Below are positions 7,969 to 14,480 of a stretch of 33,499 nucleotides of DNA, piece after piece. The first letter of the stretch is position 1, and the number at the start of each line of letters is the position of its first letter. A program made the position numbers and the translations under genes. The DNA comes from Acidaminococcaceae bacterium (GTDB lineage Bacteria; Bacillota; Negativicutes; Acidaminococcales; Acidaminococcaceae), in assembly GCA_022484685.1 (NCBI GenBank), contig JAKVKY010000009.1, positions 1 through 33,499 on the forward strand, read 5' to 3'. Below the pieces are notes generated by a model that was not told the DNA's origin, made no database searches, and was given only the letters and a program-made list of their open reading frames with translations.

Positions 7969-9057
7969 ATGCAAAGATATTTGCGCAACCTGGATTGGAT
8001 TTTAATAATGGCGGTGGCAGCCCTGATGGCTATCGGACTGATACTGATTTTTAGTGCTACTCACGGCGGCGGTTACGGCTGGATGATGAAACGGCAGGCG
8101 CTTTTTATGCTGGCCGGCGTCATCCTGATGGGAGTGTCACTGACGGTGGATTATAAACAGCTGGAGCGAATCGCGGCGCCTTTGTACCTGTTCATGGTGC
8201 TGCTGCTTTTAGGCGTGATGCTGTTCGGCCACGCCCAGATGGGAGCCCAGCGCTGGCTCAGGCTGGGACCGCTGGCTTTTCAGCCCAGTGAATTTTGTAA
8301 GGGCTTTATGATTGTCTGCCTGGCGGCGTTCTTAAACGGACGTTCGTACCGGCTGCTGGATTTTACGGATTACTGGCAACCGGTGCTCTTTACCCTGGTG
8401 CCTTTCCTGTTGGTGATGCGGCAGCCAGATTTGGGCACCGCCCTGGTTTTTGGCGCTATCACACTGTCCATGTTTTTAATGTGCGGGTTTAAGATGCGCT
8501 GGTTAGCTCTGTGCGGTCTGGTCGGTTGCTTATCCCTGCCGGCGGTCTGGCATTTTTTGAAAGAATACCAACGCAACCGGCTGCGGGTCTTTTTAAATCC
8601 GGAACTGGATCCTTTTGGCGCTGGCTATCATGTCATCCAAAGCAAGATTGCCATCGGCAGCGGCATGCTGCTGGGCAAAGGCTGGCTGCAGGGGACCCAG
8701 AGCCAGCTGAACTTTTTACCGGAAAACCATACGGATTTTATTTTTGCCGTGGCGGGAGAAGAATTTGGTTTTCTGGGCAGTTTAATCATTATAGCTCTGT
8801 ACCTGATTATCATCTGGCGGGGGCTGAGCATCGCTTTGAATGCGGAGGATGATTTCGGAACTTTGCTGGCGGTGGGTATTACCGGCATGTTTCTCTTCCA
8901 TGTGGTAGTCAATATTGGTATGACGGCGGGCATCATGCCTGTGACCGGCGTACCGCTACCTTTTGTGAGTTACGGGGCCAGCTCCCTTACCATTAACCTG
9001 TTGCTGGTAGGTTTGCTGCTCAACATCAATTTACAGCGGGAACAGTTACAATTTTAG
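7969..9057 (+). CDS. rodA: RodA peptidoglycan glycosyltransferase (SEDS family)
   Basis: SEDS-family polymerase that makes glycan strands from lipid II for cell elongation, partner of PBP2. 362 residues with about ten membrane helices. Family blocks seen: GAQRWLRLGPLAFQPSEFCK, QPDLGTALVFGAI, GSGMLLGKGWLQGTQSQLNF, LPENHTDFIFAVAGEEFGF, and GVPLPFVSYGASS near the C-terminus. In many Firmicutes, minC/minD genes sit between mrdA and rodA; here the two are only two bases apart. Confidence 0.94.
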   Translation: MQRYLRNLDWILIMAVAALMAIGLILIFSATHGGGYGWMMKRQALFMLAGVILMGVSLTVDYKQLERIAAPLYLFMVLLLLGVMLFGHAQMGAQRWLRLGPLAFQPSEFCKGFMIVCLAAFLNGRSYRLLDFTDYWQPVLFTLVPFLLVMRQPDLGTALVFGAITLSMFLMCGFKMRWLALCGLVGCLSLPAVWHFLKEYQRNRLRVFLNPELDPFGAGYHVIQSKIAIGSGMLLGKGWLQGTQSQLNFLPENHTDFIFAVAGEEFGFLGSLIIIALYLIIIWRGLSIALNAEDDFGTLLAVGITGMFLFHVVVNIGMTAGIMPVTGVPLPFVSYGASSLTINLLLVGLLLNINLQREQLQF

Positions 9058-9066
9058 GAGGAACCG

Positions 9067-11046
9067 ATGACCAAGCGGGATTATAAAAAAGAATTTACTA
9101 TCGATATGTTAAGCGCTGTGGAAAAACCGGCCCGCTATACGGGCGGGGAATTTGGCAGCGTGGTCAAGGAGCGGGCAGACGTGCGTATCGCCCTGGCCTT
9201 CCCGGATGTCTACGAAGTGGGCATGAGTTATCTGGGTTTCAAAATTTTGTACCATATCTTGAACCGGATGGAAGGCGTGGCGGCGGAACGGACTTATGCT
9301 CCCTGGGTCGACATGGAAAAGCTGATGCGGGAACGGAGTGTGGTCCTGACTACCCTGGAAACCAAGCAGGCTTTGGCGGAATGTGACCTGGTGGGTTTTA
9401 CCCTGCAGTATGAGCTGAGCTATACCAATATTTTAAACATGCTTGATCTGGGCGGCGTCACCGTTTTAGCCAAAGACCGGGCAGAGGATGAACCTTTCGT
9501 GATCGTGGGCGGTCCCTGCGTCTTTAATCCGGAACCGCTGGCTGATTTCTTTGACCTGGCCGTGATCGGTGAAGGCGAGGAAGCCCTGCCGGAACTGGTG
9601 ACGGTATACAAGAACTGGAAAGCAGCCGGCAGGGTAGGCGGCCGTACCGGTTTCTTACAAGCGGCGGCCCGGGTGAACGGCATCTATGTGCCCTCGTTCT
9701 ATGATGTGACCTACCAAGAAGATGGTACGGTGCAGGCAGTAACGCCGAACCAAAAAGTGGCGCAGCCGGTAATTTATAAACGGGTGGTCCGGGATATGGC
9801 GACGGTAGATTATCCTACGGATCCCATCGTGCCCTTTATGTCTATCGTCCACGACCGTATCATGCTGGAAGTGTTTAGAGGCTGCAGCCGCGGTTGCCGT
9901 TTCTGTAATGCGGGCATGGTGTACCGTCCGGTGCGGGAACGTAAACCGGAACAACTGCGGCAGTTGGCCCGTCAGTTAGTGGATAATACCGGCTACGATG
10001 AAATTTCCCTGTTCAGCCTGAGCACGGCTGATTATTCCTGCCTGGACCCGCTTTTGGACGGCCTGCTGAAAGAAGATTTTAAAGATGAGCGGGTGAGCGT
10101 ATCCCTGCCCAGTCTGCGCATTGATAGTTTCTGCATTGATGTGGCTCAGAAGGTGAACAGCGTCCGCAAGAGCGGCCTGACTTTTGCGCCGGAGGCAGGC
10201 AGTCAGAGGATGCGGGATGTTATTAACAAGGGTGTGACGGAAGAGAATTTGATGGATGCCGTCAGCGCGGCGTTTACCAACGGCTGGAAAAAAGTAAAAT
10301 TATATTTCATGATCGGCCTGCCTTACGAGACGGATGCAGATGTGCTGGCGATTGCCACCCTGGCGAAGAAAGTTTTGTACAAATATAAAGAAGTGACCGG
10401 CAAGGGCGGCGCTATGATTACGGTGAGCGTGGCCAACTTTGTGCCGAAGCCTTACACGGCGTTCCAGTGGGCGGCTCAGGATTCCCTGACCGAGATTAAA
10501 CGCAAGGATATGCTTTTGAAAGAAGCTTTTAGCCGGGTACGGGGTATTAACTACCAGTATCACGAAAGCAAGGTAAGCGTGCTGGAAGGCGTATTTGCCA
10601 GGGGCGACCGGCGATTAGGCGCGGCGCTCTATAAGGCCTGGCAGCAGGGCGAACGTTTTGACGGCTGGGATGAGTGCTTCAAATTTGATTTGTGGCAGCA
10701 GGTCTTTGCAGACTGCGGCCTGGATCCGCACTTTTATGCGGACCGGGTACGGGGAGAACAGGAACTTTTCCCCTGGGAGCATGTGTCCCCCGGCGTAGCC
10801 AAAGCTTTTCTGGCTAACGAATACCGCAAGGCCAAACTGGCTCAGCTGACCCACGATTGCCGGCACGGTGACTGTACCGGGTGTAACGTGTGCCAGCAGC
10901 TGGGCGTGAATGTGGTGGATTATACCGGCCAGATGCCGGCAGTGGCGTCGTCCACCTTATCCGCAGCTGCGGAGAAAGTTGCTCCGGCGGCTACAGCAGC
11001 GGCAACAACCGCAGCTTTAACAGCTAAGGAGGTGCAGCCGCAATGA
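9067..11046 (+). CDS. Radical SAM protein with B12-binding-like N-terminus (TIGR03960 type)
   Basis: A 659-residue protein. The N-terminal third looks like the cobalamin-binding-type domain common in such radical SAM proteins (ALAFPDVYEVGMSYLGFKIL; FVIVGGPCVFNPEPLADFFD; GEGEEALPEL). The radical SAM core has FRGCSRGCRFCNAG with the iron-sulfur cysteines C273, C277 and C280. Near the C-terminus CRHGDCTGCNVC adds several cysteines, possibly for an extra cluster, before an Ala-rich tail. The family is linked to, and often fused with, DUF2344, which is the next gene here (four-base overlap). The substrate is not established; a tRNA or ribosome modification role is a guess from the neighbourhood (rng, rplU). 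Confidence 0.85.
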   Translation: MTKRDYKKEFTIDMLSAVEKPARYTGGEFGSVVKERADVRIALAFPDVYEVGMSYLGFKILYHILNRMEGVAAERTYAPWVDMEKLMRERSVVLTTLETKQALAECDLVGFTLQYELSYTNILNMLDLGGVTVLAKDRAEDEPFVIVGGPCVFNPEPLADFFDLAVIGEGEEALPELVTVYKNWKAAGRVGGRTGFLQAAARVNGIYVPSFYDVTYQEDGTVQAVTPNQKVAQPVIYKRVVRDMATVDYPTDPIVPFMSIVHDRIMLEVFRGCSRGCRFCNAGMVYRPVRERKPEQLRQLARQLVDNTGYDEISLFSLSTADYSCLDPLLDGLLKEDFKDERVSVSLPSLRIDSFCIDVAQKVNSVRKSGLTFAPEAGSQRMRDVINKGVTEENLMDAVSAAFTNGWKKVKLYFMIGLPYETDADVLAIATLAKKVLYKYKEVTGKGGAMITVSVANFVPKPYTAFQWAAQDSLTEIKRKDMLLKEAFSRVRGINYQYHESKVSVLEGVFARGDRRLGAALYKAWQQGERFDGWDECFKFDLWQQVFADCGLDPHFYADRVRGEQELFPWEHVSPGVAKAFLANEYRKAKLAQLTHDCRHGDCTGCNVCQQLGVNVVDYTGQMPAVASSTLSAAAEKVAPAATAAATTAALTAKEVQPQ

Positions 11047-11744
11047 AATTGAGATTACAGATTACCAAGGACCGGAGCATCCGCTTCATCAGCCACCTGG
11101 AATATGCCCGTACGCTGATGCGGGCTGTGCTCCGGGCCAAGCTGCCGGTTGCATATAGCGAAGGCTTTAACCCCCATATGAAATTATCTTTGGCTTCGGC
11201 ATTAGGGGTGGGCGTGGTTAGTCAGGCCGAGTTTGTGGAGATGGAACTTAAGGAGCCGGTACCGCCGGCGGAAGCAGCGCAGCGTTTACGTAAAGCGTTA
11301 CCTGCAGGTATCAAAGTTTTGACGGCAGATGCCGTGGACGATCATGCACCGGCACTGATGAGCGTGGCCGGCGGCGCTACTTATCAGGTGGTGATCCCGG
11401 CTACGGATGCGGACCAGATTTCTCAAGCCGTGGGTGCTTTTAACGCCGCGGCCAGCCTGCCGTTTACGAAGAAGGCGCCTAAGACCAAGGCCGGGGTCAA
11501 GGAAATTGATGTGAAATTTTATATTCCCCACCTGGAGGCCGAGCTGTTTGGCGGCAAACTAGTCCTGCGTTTTGACTGCCGCATCACGCCGGCCGGCAGC
11601 ATGAAGGCCGTGGATTTAGTCAATGCCCTGAATAAGCAGTATGGGCTGGCTTTGCCGGTAGAACTGGCAGATATAGAAAGATTGGATTTATACCGGGTCG
11701 ATGACCTGGGCCGGCATGAACCGATGCTGGCAGGGGCAAGATAA
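11043..11744 (+). CDS. DUF2344 radical SAM-linked protein (TIGR03936)
   Basis: A 233-residue protein opening with KLRLQITKDRSIRFISHLEY and containing PVAYSEGFNPHMKLSLASAL, both hallmarks of TIGR03936/DUF2344. In many genomes this domain is the C-terminal half of the preceding radical SAM protein; here it is a separate gene whose ATG overlaps the upstream stop by four bases, consistent with coupled translation and a complex. The function is unknown. The ribosome site AAGGAGG lies inside the end of the upstream gene. Confidence 0.85.
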   Translation: MKLRLQITKDRSIRFISHLEYARTLMRAVLRAKLPVAYSEGFNPHMKLSLASALGVGVVSQAEFVEMELKEPVPPAEAAQRLRKALPAGIKVLTADAVDDHAPALMSVAGGATYQVVIPATDADQISQAVGAFNAAASLPFTKKAPKTKAGVKEIDVKFYIPHLEAELFGGKLVLRFDCRITPAGSMKAVDLVNALNKQYGLALPVELADIERLDLYRVDDLGRHEPMLAGAR

Positions 11745-11766
11745 GTTTTGCTCCGAAGGAGTGCGT

Positions 11767-13167
11767 ATGGCAACAAGTATTATCATCAGCAGTACCCCTG
11801 AGGAAACCCGGATGGGATTGCTGGAAGACAAAGTATTACGGGAATATCTGGTAGAACGTGACAGTGAGAACCACCTGGTCGGCAATATTTTCCTGGGCCG
11901 GGTGGAGAATGTGGTACCGGGACTACAGGCTGCGTTTGTGGATATTGGTCTGGAACAGAATGCTTTTTTGTTCGTGGGCGATGACCGCCGGCTGACCGAA
12001 GGTCGCAGCGTCCTGGTACAGATCAGTAAGGATCCCCGCGGCGCCAAGGGCCCCACGGCGACCAGGGAAGTTACTCTGCCGGGACGTTACATCGTGCTGG
12101 TACCGGGCAATGATTACATCGGCATCAGCCGCAAGATTAACGGGGCTTTAAAGCGGGAACATTTGTGGGAACTGATTGAAAAAAATAAACCCAAGAATAT
12201 GGGCGTGGTGGTACGGACGGTGGCGGACGGCCTGCCGGATGAGGTGCTCCTGGCCGACTTAAAGACGCAGTTAGCCGCCTGGCAGCATATTGAAAAACGG
12301 ATGCGGGTCAGCAAGGCGCCGGTCCTGGTCTACCGGGAACTGGATTTATCCGTGCGCATCGTACGGGATTATCTCAACAGCTCCGTGGAAAAGATTGTTA
12401 TCGATGATAAGGATGCTTACGACCGGCTGCTCAACCTTTTAAAAGGCGTACCGGATGAGGATATTAAAAAATTAAAACTGTACCGGGGCACCCAGGATAT
12501 TTTTAGCTATTACGGTTTGACCGAAGCTATTGCTTCCATCAGCGACCGGCGGGTAGATTTGCCCTGCGGTGGTTATATCGTCATCGACCACACGGAAGCC
12601 ATGACGGTCATCGATGTGAACAGCGGCAGCTTTAAAGATCCTTCCAGCCTGGAAGCCACCATCATGCGGACCAATCGGGAAGCAGCGGAAGCCATCGCTT
12701 TTCAGCTCCGGCTCCGGGATATCGGCGGCATCATCGTGGTAGATTTTATCGATATGCATACGGAAGCTCATAAGAAGGAAGTGCTGCAGGTTTTACAGAA
12801 GGCGTTTACCGGCGACAAGATGCGGCCCAAGATTCAGGATATCACGGTGCTGAACCTGGTGGAAATTACCAGGAAGAAGAGCCGTCAGAACCTGGATTCG
12901 GTTTTGTACGCACCCTGTCCGGTGTGCCAGGGCAGCGGCCAGGTGCAAAGTCCGGAGACGGTGGCTATTGAAGCCAAGCGCCGTCTGCGGGGACTGTTAA
13001 AAAAGCCGGGCGCCTGCCGGGATATTTTAATCATGGCGCATCCTCTGGTGGCAGAATATTTAAAGACACAGCTGCATGCCTGGGACCGGGAACTCAATTG
13101 TTCCCTGACGGTGGAAGAGGACGCGGCGTTAGACGTGGAATCTTTCTCGCTTCTTGACAACAGCTGA
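11767..13167 (+). CDS. rng: Ribonuclease G / RNase E-type catalytic protein
   Basis: Endoribonuclease of the RNase E/G family, acting on rRNA precursors and mRNA. 466 residues. It has an S1 RNA-binding domain (about residues 36-118, with VGNIFLGRVENVVPGLQAAF), then an RNase H-like/DNase I-like catalytic core with metal-binding aspartates in VIDVNSGSF (D283) and VVDFIDM (D326), then the Zn-link CPVC (C384, C387) used for dimerisation. It lacks the long C-terminal degradosome scaffold of RNase E. The start is ATG 11767 after GAAGGAG; an upstream in-frame GTG-type start at 11701 would overlap the DUF2344 gene and adds 22 unrelated residues. The end of the gene carries the rplU promoter. Confidence 0.93.
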   Translation: MATSIIISSTPEETRMGLLEDKVLREYLVERDSENHLVGNIFLGRVENVVPGLQAAFVDIGLEQNAFLFVGDDRRLTEGRSVLVQISKDPRGAKGPTATREVTLPGRYIVLVPGNDYIGISRKINGALKREHLWELIEKNKPKNMGVVVRTVADGLPDEVLLADLKTQLAAWQHIEKRMRVSKAPVLVYRELDLSVRIVRDYLNSSVEKIVIDDKDAYDRLLNLLKGVPDEDIKKLKLYRGTQDIFSYYGLTEAIASISDRRVDLPCGGYIVIDHTEAMTVIDVNSGSFKDPSSLEATIMRTNREAAEAIAFQLRLRDIGGIIVVDFIDMHTEAHKKEVLQVLQKAFTGDKMRPKIQDITVLNLVEITRKKSRQNLDSVLYAPCPVCQGSGQVQSPETVAIEAKRRLRGLLKKPGACRDILIMAHPLVAEYLKTQLHAWDRELNCSLTVEEDAALDVESFSLLDNS

Positions 13168-13182
13168 TTGTTATGATATATT
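13154..13182 (+). promoter_or_regulatory. Strong sigma-70-type promoter of rplU-prp-rpmA
   Basis: A consensus TTGACA at 13154-13159 and TATATT at 13177-13182 are separated by exactly 17 bases, with an extended TG one base before the -10. The -35 box lies within the last codons of rng (stop at 13165-13167). Predicted transcription start is near 13189. Confidence 0.85.
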
Positions 13183-13188
13183 ACTTCA

Positions 13189-13299
13189 GTATGGACCGAA
13201 GTGTCCGTCCCCAACCGCACGGAAATGGTTCGGAAATGATGACGGCAAATGCCGGTATCTACCACTAACGGCGAGTCTATCATAAGGGAGGTGCAATAG
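13189..13299 (+). promoter_or_regulatory. Structured leader before rplU (candidate L21 leader)
   Basis: About 110 bases separate the promoter from rplU. Several short hairpins are visible: GGAC/GTCC near 13194-13206, AACC/GGTT near 13214-13231, and CGGCA/TGCCG near 13244-13256. The position matches the Firmicutes ribosomal protein L21 leader described upstream of rplU-ysxB-rpmA operons, thought to allow feedback control by L21. I did not align it to the family model, so the identity is an inference from position and structure. A strong AAGGGAGGTG ribosome site ends the leader. Confidence 0.55.
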
Positions 13300-13611
13300 A
13301 TGTACGCAATCATTAAGACTGGCGGCAAGCAGTACAAGGTCAGCGAAGGCGACGTTCTGCAAGTAGAAAAGTTAGATGCAGAAAAGGGCGCTAAAGTTGA
13401 ATTTGACGAAGTGCTGGCTATCGTGAATGACGAAGGCGTGAACGTAGGCAAACCCACTGTTAAGGGCGCCAAGGTTACCGCTGAAGTTGTAGAACACGGT
13501 AAAGGACCGAAGATCCTGATCTTCAAGTATAAGAGCAAAGTCAACGAGCGTAAACGTGCTGGCCATCGTCAACCGTTCACGACTGTGAAGATTGAAGCTA
13601 TCAATGCTTAA
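13300..13611 (+). CDS. rplU: 50S ribosomal protein L21
   Basis: A 103-residue protein starting [18 protein letters not shown], the L21 signature, and ending with the conserved [17 protein letters not shown] block. It is a component of the large ribosomal subunit and contacts 23S rRNA. First gene of the rplU-prp-rpmA operon, with strong promoter and ribosome site. A likely autoregulator through the leader in front of it. Confidence 0.98.
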   Translation: MYAIIKTGGKQYKVSEGDVLQVEKLDAEKGAKVEFDEVLAIVNDEGVNVGKPTVKGAKVTAEVVEHGKGPKILIFKYKSKVNERKRAGHRQPFTTVKIEAINA

Positions 13612-13630
13612 GCAGTAACACATCAATAGT

Positions 13631-13957
13631 ATGATTATTATTGATATCTTTACCGACCGGGCAGGGTTCATCACCGGCTATCAGGCCGCAGGTCATGCAG
13701 AGGATGCGCCGCAAGGCAGCAGCATCGTGTGTGCCTGGGTGTCTGCAGTCACGCAGATGGCTCTCATCGGTTTGGAACAACAACTCAAACATCCGCTGGC
13801 GTATACCACGGATGAGACTAAAGGTCTTCTCAGGGTGCAGCTGAAGGCAGCGCCTACAGCCAGGACCCAGGACTTACTGTACAGCATGGAATTGACGCTG
13901 GCACAGTTAGCTCAGGACCAGCCCGGAGAGATCACACTCAATAAACACAGGGGGTGA
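13631..13957 (+). CDS. prp: Prp ribosomal-processing cysteine protease
   Basis: A 108-residue member of the Prp (YsxB) family, which removes the N-terminal extension of ribosomal protein L27. The catalytic pair is visible: His22 in AAGHA and Cys34 in [10 protein letters not shown], at the same positions as in the characterised Staphylococcus enzyme. It lies between rplU and rpmA, the standard place. No clear ribosome site precedes ATG 13631, suggesting weak translation or coupling to rplU, in keeping with a protease needed in small amounts. Its stop overlaps the SD region of rpmA. Confidence 0.9.
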   Translation: MIIIDIFTDRAGFITGYQAAGHAEDAPQGSSIVCAWVSAVTQMALIGLEQQLKHPLAYTTDETKGLLRVQLKAAPTARTQDLLYSMELTLAQLAQDQPGEITLNKHRG

Positions 13958-13962
13958 AACCA

Positions 13963-14292
13963 ATGTTTAAGATTATCCTGCAATTACATGCCCATAAAAA
14001 AGGTACCGGCAGTTCTCATAACGGCCGTGATAGTAACGCACAGCGCTGGGGCACCAAGGTTCACGACAGCAAGGTCGTAACCGCCGGCAGCATCATCGTG
14101 CGCCAAAGAGGCACCCGCTTCCAGGTGGGCAAGAACGTAGGCCTGGGCAAGAACTTCTCCATCTATGCCAAGATTGACGGCGTGGTTAAGTTTGAGCGCA
14201 AGGGTCGTTTTGACCGCCAGATCAGCGTTTACCCGGTAGAGGCAGCTAAGGCTGAAGCTAAACCGGCAGCTAAAGAAGCAAAGGCTGTTTAA
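13963..14292 (+). CDS. rpmA: 50S ribosomal protein L27 with cleavable N-terminal extension
   Basis: A 109-residue L27, recognised by [20 protein letters not shown] and VVKFERKGR. Residues 1-9 (MFKIILQLH) are the Firmicutes-type extension removed by Prp; cleavage is expected just before Ala10, by alignment with LNLQFF-A in Staphylococcus. The motif is unusual: Leu-His stands where Phe-Phe or Leu-Phe is usual. The C-terminus has about 18 extra Ala/Lys-rich residues. The start is ATG 13963, eight bases after the SD CAGGGGG; a GTG nine bases upstream is in frame but lies within the SD. L27 lines the peptidyl transferase centre. Confidence 0.95.
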   Translation: MFKIILQLHAHKKGTGSSHNGRDSNAQRWGTKVHDSKVVTAGSIIVRQRGTRFQVGKNVGLGKNFSIYAKIDGVVKFERKGRFDRQISVYPVEAAKAEAKPAAKEAKAV

Positions 14293-14313
14293 AAAATTAA
14301 AACTTAGTTTTCA

Positions 14314-14347
14314 AACACCAACGTATGTAAGCGTTGGTGTTTTTTTG
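14314..14347 (+). terminator. Rho-independent terminator after rpmA
   Basis: A perfect ten-base stem, AACACCAACG (14314-14323) with CGTTGGTGTT (14332-14341), has an eight-base loop and is followed by TTTTT. It lies 21 bases after the rpmA stop. Confidence 0.92.
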
Positions 14348-14373
14348 TGTTTCCCACGGAAATGTTGTAAAAT
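14345..14373 (+). promoter_or_regulatory. Probable promoter of the cyclic-di-GMP gene
   Basis: TTGTGT at 14345-14350 and TAAAAT at 14368-14373 are 17 bases apart. The -35 box starts within the T-run of the rpmA terminator. About 100 bases of leader follow (14380-14480). It contains no riboswitch I can recognise, and in particular not the conserved core of a cyclic-di-GMP-I (GEMM) aptamer. Confidence 0.5.
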
Positions 14374-14480
14374 AGAATAAAGAATTATTTTTAAATTTGT
14401 TTAATTTTATTTTTTTAAGGCGGGTAGAACCTGAAAGATCCCTGGCATGAATCCGCAAACGGGTGGGGTGGAGGTATGGC

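Noticed and set aside
12885-13544. Minus-strand frame of 219 codons across the rng end, the leader and rplU
   Set aside because: It runs opposite two certain genes and a promoter; composition is Ser/Thr-rich and unlike a protein family.
14374-14480. Cyclic-di-GMP riboswitch in front of the GGDEF/EAL gene
   Set aside because: The leader lacks the GEMM core elements and forms no convincing multi-helix aptamer by eye.
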